Source: Amblyomma americanum (taxonomy: Eukaryota > Arthropoda > Arachnida > Ixodida > Ixodidae). From it: a stretch of 64,000 nucleotides of DNA. The notes beneath the pieces were generated by a model. The model was given only the letters and a program-made list of their open reading frames with translations, was not told where the DNA came from and ran no database searches. Where the stretch lies: NCBI RefSeq assembly GCF_052857255.1, contig NW_027526693.1, forward strand, positions 62,001 through 126,000. Reading direction: 5' to 3'. Made by a program: the position numbers and the translations under genes. Below, in pieces: positions 53,641 through 63,539 of this stretch (position 1 is its first letter; the number at the start of each line of letters is the position of its first letter).

Positions 53641-53974
53641 AGTAAAAAGGAAGGAAAAGATTTTTGCTAGCCCCGGCATCTGCCATCGATACTGAAGCAA
53701 CTGAGCTGGGGCAGCGGAAATGAAGGATAGCAGGCAGAATGGAGAAATGAAATGAAAGAGTTGAGGGGATAAAAAGAGAGGATAGGGGGAGAATTAATAT
53801 CTACAAACTATTTACACAATCAGAAATGTGTCCAGGTTGTGCGCGTGATTAGTTAATTTTAGAGGAATTAAATCACACACGCGCACAGCACTGTGTTGGT
53901 TACAACTGGAGTGGGGCGTCCATTTATTAATCGTTCAAGGTAGAACTCGCGGAGCGTTCGGTCACTGCGTGTAA

Positions 53975-55648
53975 CTACCTGACAGAGAACAGACGGGACG
54001 TCAAGCCCGTGTGTTCGAGGAATGCACAGTGGCTCAGCAAAGTTCGCTCACGACTGCGTGCACTGCCCTGCGGCCACAATAGCGTCTTGATGGAGTCTTT
54101 TAGTATGCCCTGCGCCCTATAGGCCGCGAGCATATCGCGACGAGCATCGGCGAACGTGGCACAGTGAAGGAGCAGGTGTTCTAGTGTTTCCACTGCACCG
54201 CATCCGTCACACACATCACTTGTCGCGATTCCGTGACGCACCCGTCGTTCCCCGGGCCACACGTAGCCAATGCGCGCGCGGAGGATCATTGCACGTTGTG
54301 ACCGTGTAAGTGCGCGACAGCCGGTGACACTGTCGATGCGCTCACCTCCCGCGATGCGTGGGTCGGGGTACTGCTTTCGGAGATGGTCGTGGATGGCCGC
54401 ACGCACGTCCTCCAGCACAAGGGGCAGATCGCTGGCAGGTAGTTGGTGTGCAGCGGTCGCGAGGTCGTCAGCTTCTTCGTTGCCTGCGATGCCGCAGTGA
54501 CCGGGCACCCACTGTGCACACTCGGCACAACCTCTCTGCGCGAGGCGCTCGATGCGCGAGCGAATTTCCCGCACTAGTGGGGTACGGCGGCCGTTAGATT
54601 GCAGGCGGCTGAGGGCGGCGCGGGAGTCGCACATCAGAGCACTCCTGGGCGGCGGAGGGCCGAGGGTGAGCAGCAGGTACAGTCCGAGCCGGATCCCCAT
54701 CAACTCCGCCGTGGTGAAGGAGCCCAGGAAGGCTGCGGGTTGCTGGCTGTGCAGTCGTAGGGCGGGGATGGTGGCTGCCGCAACTAGGGAGCAGCTGTCG
54801 CGGGCCACTGAGCCGTCGGTATACACGAGTAGATGGTCCTGGAGCTCCTCGTGTATGACGGCTCTGGCCAGCTGCTGCACAGCACAGACGGGTGTGCTCC
54901 GCTTTCCTGCAATGCCGACGATCTCTCGCTGTACCTCCGAGGCAGCAGGCCAGGGAGCGCAGGAGCCATAGGGGGGTGGGCCTTGGGTCAATTCCTCATA
55001 CTCGAGCAGCGCCGCGCCCATTCGTGAGCGCGGGTGCGAGCGCATACGCTGCAGCAGCGAGCCGCCGTCCGGTGCGCGGTGAAGCCGGTCGATGTGATTC
55101 AATGCCCTGCGCGCTGCTTGGAGCTCAAGTGGCCACGCTCCTGCCTCGGCCAACGTTGCGGCGCACTGCGAGTTTTTGGGCAGGCCTAGGCACACGCGCA
55201 GGGACTTGCGGTGCTGAAGCTCGAGTTTCTTCCAGCACGGCTTGCGCACCGTGACGAGCGGAAGCGCATAGAGCACCGCCCCCAAAGCTGCGGCATTGTA
55301 TAGCCGCAGCGCGGCTTGCTGGGAGATGCCCTGACCTCGAGCGGAGAGCATGTGCACGGCGGCGGTGATCCTCTTCATCTGCAGACAGGCCTTGGTCACC
55401 GCGGGGTGGAAGGAAAGGCGCCAGTCGATGTCCAGGCCAAAGTACCGCACCGATTTACGCCAAGGAATCGGAGTCCCGTCCAGTAACAGTGGCGCAAAGT
55501 GCGCGCGCGAGCGCGAAACGCGGGCCATGGCCACCGATTTGTCCGCGCTCAGCGACAAAGGCCGCGCAAGCTGGCATCGGTTGCGGTCAGGGCTCCCTGA
55601 AAGCACCCCCGCACGCGGAACGCCTCGCCCGGTGGTCCCCGGCACCAC
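53975..55648 (-). CDS. E5 ORF2 C-terminal half: RT thumb, RNase H, zinc knuckle
   Basis: This 557-codon frame is uninterrupted. Residues 1-30 are probably read-through from another frame. Residues 31-180 form the RT thumb (LSADKSVAMARVSR, VRYFGLDIDWRLSF). RNase H spans about 270-400 with all catalytic residues: VYTDGS (D278), TTAELMG (E315), MCDSRAAL (D341), WVPGH (H384), NEEADDLA (D394). A zinc knuckle, CDGCGAVETLEHLLLHC (C480, C483, H491, C496), ends it. It would digest the RNA template and bind nucleic acid. An RT frame lies upstream, overlapping at 55549-55648. Confidence 0.85.
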   Translation of the reverse strand: MVPGTTGRGVPRAGVLSGSPDRNRCQLARPLSLSADKSVAMARVSRSRAHFAPLLLDGTPIPWRKSVRYFGLDIDWRLSFHPAVTKACLQMKRITAAVHMLSARGQGISQQAALRLYNAAALGAVLYALPLVTVRKPCWKKLELQHRKSLRVCLGLPKNSQCAATLAEAGAWPLELQAARRALNHIDRLHRAPDGGSLLQRMRSHPRSRMGAALLEYEELTQGPPPYGSCAPWPAASEVQREIVGIAGKRSTPVCAVQQLARAVIHEELQDHLLVYTDGSVARDSCSLVAAATIPALRLHSQQPAAFLGSFTTAELMGIRLGLYLLLTLGPPPPRSALMCDSRAALSRLQSNGRRTPLVREIRSRIERLAQRGCAECAQWVPGHCGIAGNEEADDLATAAHQLPASDLPLVLEDVRAAIHDHLRKQYPDPRIAGGERIDSVTGCRALTRSQRAMILRARIGYVWPGERRVRHGIATSDVCDGCGAVETLEHLLLHCATFADARRDMLAAYRAQGILKDSIKTLLWPQGSARSRERTLLSHCAFLEHTGLTSRLFSVR

Positions 55649-56148
55649 AGAGCTATGTCGTCTGCATATATGAACATGTACACATGGTGCTGGCTGCTCG
55701 TGGGGAGGGAGGCCGGCACCACCGTCATGACCACATTAAACAGAATTGGTGATAGGATAGAGCCCCGCCGCACGCCAATGTCCGCCGGGCGAGGCTTGGA
55801 GAGCTTACCCCCTACTCGTACGCGCCTGGTGCGCCCGCTCAGGAAGCCATGAACGTATCGCAAAAGGCGCCCGCTCACACCAGCCCCCTCAGGCACCGCG
55901 AGAATTGGTGCGCGGTGTACGTTGTCAAAAGCGCCCGAGACGTCCAGTAGTAGCAGCAGCGGAACCTGGCCTGCCGCCATGGCATGCTCCAGCGCTGTAA
56001 CAACGTCCGATATAGAATCAGCCGTGCACCGCATCCCATGGAAACCCGTCTGCCGCTCGTCAAACAAATCAGCCTCCGCAGCCCGCTCGTTCAGACGCTG
56101 CAACGCCATAAGCTTAATGAGCTTACCTGCCGCCGATGTTAATGCCAC
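55549..56148 (-). pseudogene. E5 RT palm
   Basis: The 199-codon frame carries SAAGKLIKLMALQRLNERA, RQTGFHGMRCTADSISDV, LLLLDVSGAFDNVHRAPIL (first Asp), FLSGRTRRVRVGG, GVRRGSILSPILFNVVM and MFIYADDIALW. YADD is intact, but the usual PQG is RRG. It is out of frame with the next part, with one shift near 55600. Confidence 0.8.
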
Positions 56149-56186
56149 TGGCCGGTATCCGCTCAGCTCCGTAGGTGGGCGCCCTG

Positions 56187-56440
56187 AAAGTACATGCAGT
56201 TCTTTTCCATTTTACCACCTTCACGGTGCCATTGCGATGCCTACGGCAAGTGAGAGGTATAGAGCGATGTCAGTGCATGTTAAAGATCCCCAGGTGGCCG
56301 ACATTAGTCCGGAGCCCTCCACTAATGCACCTCTTTCTTCCCTTCTTCTTTAACTCCCTTCTTTATCCCTTTGCTTACGGCGCTGGTCAGGTCTCCACGG
56401 AATTGTGAGACAGATACTGTGCCATTTCCTTTCCCCCCAA
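56187..56440 (+). mobile_element. Composite SINE, second locus
   Basis: The head CATGCAGTTCTTTTCCATTT, with GCCATTGCGATGCCTACGGC, leads into a Ruka-like body at 56259 (AGAGCGATGTCAGTGCATG) with the same variants as 8283-8486. It ends CCTTTCCCCCCAAAATAAAG and passes directly into an RT fragment. The head segment also occurs alone at about 868-950 and 50750-50825. Confidence 0.78.
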
Positions 56441-56597
56441 AATAAAGTTGCATTTTCCAATACATTCGGCAATTTTTGACCGACAGACAACGTTACATTC
56501 GAATCGAGCATAACGAACATGGTCCTTTTCATTTAGGATCCAGGGGTGCGCCACAGGGCACGGTCCTCTCTCCCCTATTGTTCAATCTGGCTATGAG
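56441..56597 (+). pseudogene. Non-LTR RT fragment fused to the composite SINE
   Basis: The plus strand reads FLTDRQRYIRIEHNEHG then GAPQGTVLSPLLFNLAM. It is homologous to 8040-8282 on the minus strand there. It is cut at 56597, where a gypsy remnant begins. Confidence 0.7.
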
Positions 56598-57130
56598 GAC
56601 AAGCTCTTGAAACCGTTTCACCTCGTACATGGCAGGGAGGCCATGAAAACGCTCAATGCAGTATTGCAGGACGTGACCGATGAGGACAAACTTGACATCG
56701 TCGCATACCTGCAGTCTAAACAACGATTACTACTACATAATTATAGAAAGGTAGTAAGCTGTTCTCTAGTTCACTCGCTTGTACTTACTAGATGACATTT
56801 TATTCCATTTTTACACCCTCCTGTTTAGAGTGCGCAATGATCAGAACAATCTCGACGTCATTCCCTGCTACGCATTCAAGACGAGTAGCGCACCGACGAT
56901 TGCCACCACAATCGACGGCGACGCCACGCAGAATACAAGCCAGTTGCACCGAGTCTTTGTTTAGATACCCATTCGCCACGGTGGACTCCGTGAAAAAGTT
57001 TTCGCCGCTATTTCGGTTCGTACAAGATAATTTCACCAACTATGTCAAGAGGAATGTGAAGTTGTTCATGATGGAGTGATAAGAAACGAGCGAGGTTGAC
57101 CTCGAATAGAAGTGGTGCATGTCGTGAGTA
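56597..57130 (+). pseudogene. Ty3/gypsy integrase and post-integrase remnant
   Basis: 56603-56720 reads KPFHLVHGREAMKTLNAVLQ and DVTDEDKLDIVAYLQ. After a gap, 56805-57080 is homologous to 48525-48835 (CATTCGCCACGGTGGACTCC in the GLSEK region). Of the four gypsy scraps in the window this is the only one with both parts. Confidence 0.65.
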
Positions 57131-57274
57131 GAATCCCGTTTCATGAGCACTAGTATTGCCCCGTGTGTGTATTCATGCACTTTATTTCAAGGCGAAAGCT
57201 TTATATGTCCAATTACTGCAAAGCTCTTAGTTGTCATCACGGCAGAAAAAATCGGAGAGCAATGGAGATGGCAA

Positions 57275-57720
57275 GAAGTGGAAAGAGTCAACTTTAATTG
57301 TCACAGGTACCGGGAATTGTGTAGGCGGGTCCTATGTGGCCCCCACGGGGGGAGGGGCAACGGTCTTGGCCCAAGGAATGAGTGCTTCTTGAGCGCTCTC
57401 GTCTGGCTGGGTGAGGTGTTGATCCCAGATATCCGCAGAGAAGCTGGCAGAAGGGCCCACATTACCCGATTATTTTTTCATTGGCAGAGGATGTGCGCCT
57501 AGCTGAGTGGCAAGTTCCCCGTGTTTGCAATTTCGGCATGTGGGGTCGTATTCCCCGTTCGTGATTAGTGATAGCCTGGAGTGGCTAGGATTTGAGTGCG
57601 TCTGCAATCTGCGGAGCAGAGTGGCTTGCGCTCGGTAGAGTTCGGGGTGGGGAAGCGTGGAACGACGTCTCGTTACTTTATGAAAATTGTTGATGTCTGG
57701 CAGGCTTCAGGGAGGGTGTC
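57275..57720 (-). pseudogene. E6-family non-LTR C-terminus
   Basis: The minus strand reads HSRLSLITNGEYDPTCRNCK, matching 47.9-48.1 kb, then a decayed knuckle and a tail near 57285 (ACAATTAAAGTTGAC). Several frame changes are present. Confidence 0.58.
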
Positions 57721-57779
57721 TTGATCTGTCGGGACCGCGGCCCAGCAGGTGCCAGCATCAGACCACTTGCTGCAAGCAT

Positions 57780-58330
57780 TAGTCGCGCCAGCGCTCACAT
57801 GATATGCGTGGTAAGTGTCTCAAAGGAGTGTTTTCCGGCCGCGCGCGCATCACTCTCACTTCAGCTCCCTTGTCGATGGTGTGGCTGCGATGCAGTGCGA
57901 TGGAACGGCGACGACATCAACGTATGCGACCTGCAAGGCTACCGCGTCTACGTCAACAGGAAGACTTGTGCGCCCACGAGGGTACTCTGCCGGCTCCAAG
58001 GCAGGGTTGCCGAGAAATGCTGCGTGACTGCCGCGGAGGCGGGCTGCGACACGGACGACCACAGCCACGGTAGGAGTGCACAAACCTAGCCTCGACTTCT
58101 TGAGGCGTTGAACTACGCAAGCATGAAGCGAACATAAAGCGACAGAATCGTGCGGCCAACGTCGAGTTGCGGAAACGTGAAGCGGAGGCAATACGGCAAC
58201 GTCCTGGAAACGATCCTGAGTTGCGTCAACGTAAAGCGGAAGCAATGCGGTAGGGGCATGAACAGAAGGCAGGGGTAAAACATTTCACCCGCGGGACTAT
58301 AGAGCTTTCTAAATCATACACGTAAGCAGT
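57780..58330 (+). other. Cys-rich exon repeat, copy B
   Basis: A CACTTCAG acceptor (about 57861) precedes a frame with WCGCDAVRWNGDDINVC, YRVYVNRKTCAPTRVLCRLQ and EKCCVTAAEAGCDTDD. A GGTAGGA donor-like site (about 58071) and a stop at 58089 follow. The exon has no internal stop. Downstream (58115-58250) is the charged repeat KRQNRAANVELRKREAEAIR ending in a stop. Opposite orientation to copy A. It might be a real exon of a secreted Cys-rich protein or part of an unknown element. Confidence 0.4.
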
Positions 58331-58454
58331 CTTAGGTTCTCGCTGCCGAGTTTTTTCTGTCCACCTCTCTTTTTGTTGATAAGTGTGTGATCGACACTTA
58401 TTTGATAGGACGCAGTCCCGCGAAGGTTATAAATGTTTGTTCGTTCTTGTACAA

Positions 58455-58740
58455 AGCGCTCGGCTACTGATCCGGAGTTCGCGGGATCGATCTGACCGCG
58501 GCGGCTGCGTTTCGATGGAGGAGAAACGCTAAGACGCCCGTGTGCTTTGCGATGTCAATGGACTTTAAAGATCCCCAGGTGTTCGAAAATATTCCGGAGC
58601 CCTCCACAACGCCACCTATTTCTTTCTTTCTTCTTTCATTCTCTCCTTTATCATTTCCCTTACGGCGCGGTTCAGGTGTCCGCCGATATGTGAGACAAAT
58701 ACTGCGTCATTTCCTTTCCCCAAAAAATCAATTTTCTGTT
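58455..58740 (+). mobile_element. Ruka-like SINE
   Basis: The head is partial (GCGCTCGGCTACTGATCCGG; decayed B box CGGGATCGATCTGACC), followed by a full body and end TTTCCCCAAAAAATCAATTTT. It abuts the 3' end of the E2-family copy. Confidence 0.87.
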
Positions 58741-60043
58741 CTAAACAGGAGGAGGAGTTGGATAGACTTTATTTTAATCAACCAATGTAGCAGTTGGTGC
58801 GGGCTTATAGCCCTATCAAGTGGCCATGAGACCGTGGCAATCGGCGACCTCTAGGGCTCTTGTCACAACACGGATCTTTGTGTGGGATTCGTAACAGAGC
58901 AATGCGGCCTCCCACTGGTCAGGATTCGAGAGCTGCAAACCTCGCGGAAGGGAGACCTGAGGGAAAGCCCAGAGTATGTGGGATAGAGTGGAATATTGGC
59001 CACATAGTTGACAAGAGGGAGAGTAAACTCCAGGGTATATGCGGGCATATATCGCGGGGTTGAGGAAGGTGATCGTTTGGAGTTGTTTCCACGCAACATC
59101 TTGGAGATTTGTTAGAGAAATCTCTGCGGAGGGATATACAAGTCTACCTAAACTGTAGTGCATGGTGAGGTTATGAAATGTAACCATAAAATCTCTCGCC
59201 GTTCGCTGGATGGGTGACACCCCATCCCGGTCGACGAATCCTCGGGCATGATGCTGGGCCGCCTCGTTCTATGGATGGGATGAGTGCGCAGGGACATAGA
59301 TCACTTGGATCGGGCGGAGTTGATACTTGGTGGAGCGGAGGAGAGATAAGAGTGACGGAGTAGACCCGGCCTTTGGAGAAATTACGAATTGCAGATTTAC
59401 AGTCGCTGAAAAATGGTTTCTGCAGAGGTGAAGACCATCGCCAAGGCTATGCCCGATTCCTCGGCCTCTTGAGACGATCTGACGGGAATGAAGCACGCAA
59501 CCAACGGCCGTCCACAGTAGTTTACAACCGCCAGCAAAAAAACACCGCGATCACAGTATTCGGTGGCGTCGACGTAGATCGATGTCTTATCTGTTAAGTA
59601 CTTTTTATGCAGAGACTTAGTTAGCCCTGCCCTTGAGGAGAGCTAAGGCAGAGGTAAGGGAGGGTACATGTGAGGCGACTAATAAACGCCTGAACAAGAT
59701 GTTGGAGATCAGCCTCTCTCATGCCTCTATGTTTATTAGCAATGCGACGAATTAAACGAATGGTCCATGAGAGAGAGACTGAGAGTTTAGCCGGAGTGTA
59801 GGTGTTTTTCCGATTGCTCTGGATGAAAAGCCCCAATACTCTAATTGTGGATACTTCGCGTATGGGTTGGCCACTAGCGGTAATGCAGATGGGAGGATAG
59901 CCGTGGAGGCCGGGTTGACCTCCAATGAGCAGCAGCTCGGACTTCTGAGGTGAGGACGAGAGGTCGCCTCCGGCTACGTGGCGCTCAAAGAAGACATACA
60001 CCGCTTGCTGAAGTGCGGATCCAACCTCAGCGTCGTTGCCTGC
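58741..60043 (-). mobile_element. E2-family non-LTR element, copy 2
   Basis: Minus strand: (TCC)n 3' tail at 58748, a C-terminal region (HILWAFPQVSLPRGL), a degraded RNase H at about 59200-59580 and an RT thumb frame at 60112-59621 (GNDAEVGSALQQAVYVF, then VSTIRVLGLFIQSN and IRRIANKHRGM). It ends at 60043, head to head with the RT scrap that begins F copy 2. It gave the reference for locating the CR1 insertion in E2. Confidence 0.75.
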
Positions 60044-60219
60044 GGAAACCCAGACAACGATGCTGATGTTGAATCCGCAATTCAACAAGTGCTGGATGTC
60101 TTTTAGCGCCACGTGGCCGTAGCCGACCTCTCATCCTCTCCTCAGAAGTCCGAGCTGCTGATTCTTTCGCGGCTGCAACATTTTCTGACGCGAAGGGCAG
60201 CTAGTTTTATCTAGAAAGA

Positions 60220-60445
60220 CTGCAGCCACGTTAGACTTCTACATTGTTCGAGAATGCGTAGTTACCTTTGTGACTCAATCGGAGGTTCTTTGACAAATTT
60301 AAATTCACCGTGGCCGAGAAAAGTGGGGAGCCTATCTTACGAGGATCGCCGAAAACATTTCGCGCTGTCTTCGGCGCCTGGTTGTTCAGGTATCTGTGGC
60401 CGAAAGTCAGACCAATAAAGAGTCCTTTCTAGAACCACTTCAGAA
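60220..60445 (-). other. Conserved unknown frame, F copy 2
   Basis: Minus-strand homolog of 12782-13027: NNQAPKTARNVFGDPRKIG, then NLNLSKNLRLSHKGNYAF. The frame stays open across this stretch; no family is recognised. Confidence 0.35.
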
Positions 60446-61029
60446 AACGCCAACTAGACTGACAAATCCTGGACACCTTGCCCTCTCCGCGCTGTCAGCG
60501 CCGCCATCCTCGGTCGGCGCTTCCACAGCGGCTCGAGCGAGAGTCGAAGTCGCAAACTAGTGGTCACCTTTAGCACACTGTGTTAATGTTCGGGAGCATG
60601 AACATCGGCTGTGCGCCCAACCTGATTGATCCCGATGAGGCGCCAGGCGCGCATGCATCTGCCCGTTACCTGGCGTCATCAGGGGCCGTAAAGGTGAATT
60701 TTGCATGTCCGCTGACTGCGCGCTTACTCAGGGTACTCAGATAATGGTAGCATGGTACGCGGCATGGTGAAGGTGCCAAATTAGTGCGCGGATGGTTATC
60801 CTGTCTCAGATGGCTGAATAACATAAACAGCTTGTTTCATCCTGACATGCGAAAGAAAGCACGCCATTTATCTCATGCATGCTTCCCAAAACAACAGGGA
60901 GCAATGCTTATTTTCCCGTGAGATACGGAACGAGGACGCAGCCTCTGGTGTGCTCATGCGTCCGCGACTTCCCGCAAGAAAAATAAGTCTGCCTAAGAGC
61001 GCAACTGCGAATGCCTTTCGCTGTCCTCA

Positions 61030-61230
61030 ATCTATCTGAATTTTTCATTCTATGTTATTTCCCTAACCTTTTATTGTTTTCATGTTTTCATATTTATTCA
61101 TTACTTATTTCTATTTTTCATTTTTTTACTTTTTTATTTCTTTTATTTTCAATTTCTGGTTTATTTCATTACATATACGTTGTTTAAGAACTGACGCTTA
61201 ATCAAATTCTACTTTTTTGTTTTATTCACC
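61030..61230. repeat. A/T-rich tract, F copy 2
   Basis: T-biased homolog of 13560-13800. Confidence 0.75.
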
Positions 61231-61879
61231 ACAAAACTTATGATTGACAGTTCGTGCGGCGACTGGTGTCTACAGCTTCTGTCCACGCCACTCATGAGCC
61301 AAGGCTTTCGCCTTTAAATTTTGTCTCGGACGTTATGCCACACTATTCACACCTCGCCGCAACTGCGCCCGTTGACCCGACGGCACTCGCTCGCATCGCA
61401 ACTATCGAATCACGTGACGTTGCGTATGCGGCGCGGACAGCATTGTCGCAACTGCCGGAAATCGCGTGGAGCGCCATTCCCTATATGAAATCATGTGGCG
61501 TGTGTTTACCTTCGTGTGATTACCTTAACAGATCTCTTGCTCGTCGTACTTGGTTTTACCGGGTGGAACCGCAACTAACTTTTTGGAGCAAGAAGCTCCA
61601 CTTCTCGAAGGCAAAAGTGAAGGTTAAATGACGCAGAGATTTCACCTTTGGCTCGTACCACGTGTGCCTGAGACATCAAACCCCTTGAATTGACGCAGTG
61701 CTACCGCTCGTTCCCATGTTGCACTGACCGCCGTTCCGACCGCTCGCTCTCGCAAGTTGCGCCATGTGAGTAACCACATGATTTGCTCTTGATGAATAAA
61801 GGCCAGTGCTCACCACCTAGACTCCGCGCGAACCACATGTGTGAGAGCCCCTTGATCATAGCCCCGTAATGCCAGCACT

Positions 61880-63260
61880 CATTTTCAATCTTCCTTAGTC
61901 ACAACGACAGACACCGCAGAAAGCGCGGCGGCTCCAGGCTCTACAGGAATGAGATTTAGGAGCTCTCACCAATCTGGCGAGGGCTCCATGTCACCGAGTG
62001 TATCTGTTGCTAAAACGTCGTCGTCGTCGTTTTCGAAGACGCGGTTGTTGCGACGCGCGTCTTGTCTTTCAATCTTCCCTCTCCTCTCAACTCTCCTACT
62101 GTCTGCACGTGGCAGCGATTGTTGCTCAGCTTGAGCCAGTGGGCAGTCCAGTGCACTTTACTTTCCATTCTTCCTACAGGAGCAGTACATCTGAAGCACC
62201 GCGAGACCCTAGCTCCCAGCCCCTTAAGGCCAGGAAGCTACCCGATGTGGCAACGTCTCCTTGTCACCGGGTGTATCTGTTGCTAAACCGTCGCCGCCGT
62301 TTCGGATGACGCAGTTGTTACGACGCGTGTCTTGTCGTTCAACCTTTCCGCTCCTATCTCTTTCAACTCTCCAACTGTCTGCACGTGGTGGCGATTATGG
62401 CTCAGCTTGAGGCAGTGGGCATTCCCGTGCATTTCCCTTCATTCTTCAGTTGCAATACAAAAGCTAGGCACTGCGGAGACCCTAGCTCCCAGCCTCTTCA
62501 TGCCAGGAAGCTACCCCGTGTGGCAGGGGCTACTTTTCACCGGGTGCATTTTTTGCTAAACCGTCGTCGTCACTTTGGATGACACGGATGTTAAGACGCG
62601 CGTCCTGTCTTTCAATCTTTCATGCCCTATATTTCTCAACCCTCCTACTGTATGCACGTGGCAGCGATTGTGGATAGCTTGAGCCAGCGGGCAGTTCCGT
62701 GCACCTTCCTTTCCATTCCTCCTTCAATCGCAATACAACAGCTGGGCAGCGCTAGAGACCCCTTAAGCCAGAAAGCTACCCCATATTGGAAGACCTCCTT
62801 TTCACCGGGTGTATCTGCTGCTATACAGTTGTAGTTTTCAGTGACGCTGTTGTTGCGAAGAACGTCGTTTCTTTGTCTTTCCTCTCACATCTCAGCAAAG
62901 CTTTGAGTTGGGCTGGCTGTTAAGCTATGATCGCAGAACCAGCGCAAACCAGTCGTCCGCCTTCTTTTTTTCTCCATCCTTTTTTGCGCTGGTTCTTGTA
63001 AACTCTCACATATCTTTTACCTCTTCTACTGTCTGCACGTGGCAACAATTGTGGCTCAGCTTGAACCACTCGTCTTGCCCGTGCACTTTCCAATTTTCCT
63101 TCAGTCACAATACAACCGCTAGGCACCGCGAGAGACCCTAGCTTCCAGCCTCTTAAGGCCTGGAAGCTATCCCATGCGGCAAGGGCTCCTTGTCACCGGG
63201 TGTATGTTGCTTAACCGTCGTCGTCGTTTTGGATAACACGGTTGTTGCGACGCGCGTCCT
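61880..63260 (+). repeat. Tandem array, ~270-bp unit, F copy 2
   Basis: Unit markers (GGGTGTATCTGTTGCTAAA or variants) lie at about 61995, 62270, 62540, 62812 and 63200. Spacings are near 275, 270 and 272, then a longer last unit that includes a hairpin-bearing insert (62880-63000). Confidence 0.85.
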
Positions 63261-63422
63261 TTTGTTTCCTCTCCTGTCTCGTTCAACTCCTGCTGTACTT
63301 GTCTTTCCTCGCACATCTCAGCAAATCTTTGATTTGGGCTGGTTGGTAAGCCATAATCTCAGAAGAACCAGCGCAATCCAGTCGTCCTTTCTTCTCCGTT
63401 ATCTTTTTCTGCGCTGGTTCTC
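62935..63422. repeat. Two AACCAGCGCA hairpins
   Basis: AGAACCAGCGCAAACC with TTTTGCGCTGGTTCT (62935-63000) and AGAACCAGCGCAATCC with TTTCTGCGCTGGTTCT (63362-63422) form 11-13 base stems around loops of about 35 bases. They recall the hairpin at 15640 in F copy 1. Confidence 0.72.
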
Positions 63423-63539
63423 AGCGATTGGCAGCGATTGTGGCTCAGCTTGAGCCACTGGACAGGCCCGTGCACTTTACGTTTCATTATTGCAGTCGGA
63501 AGAGCCTAGACACTACGGCGGGGATGCGGGGTTGTGGTG

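Larger units (their letters stand above)
52886..56187 (-). mobile_element. E5 non-LTR element, 5'-truncated
   Basis: This minus-strand, G+C-rich element runs from the RT start (56187; TELSGYRPVALTSAAGKL) through RNase H and zinc knuckle (stop at 53975) to a 3' UTR that ends in a CCACTACCACCCCCACC-type tail near 52886. An RTE fragment sits in the 3' UTR. It has the longest open frame of the window and is probably the youngest non-LTR copy here. A composite SINE touches its truncated 5' end. Confidence 0.88.

Noticed and set aside
54552..54971. 139-codon and 120-codon plus-strand frames within E5
   Set aside because: They are antisense shadows of the G+C-rich E5 RNase H frame.
60000..60160. 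A third twin-priming inversion at the head-to-head RT joint near 60044
   Set aside because: The two opposing pieces start at the same RT position instead of abutting ends, and the plus-strand piece also starts F copy 1 in another context. The joint is a duplication boundary.
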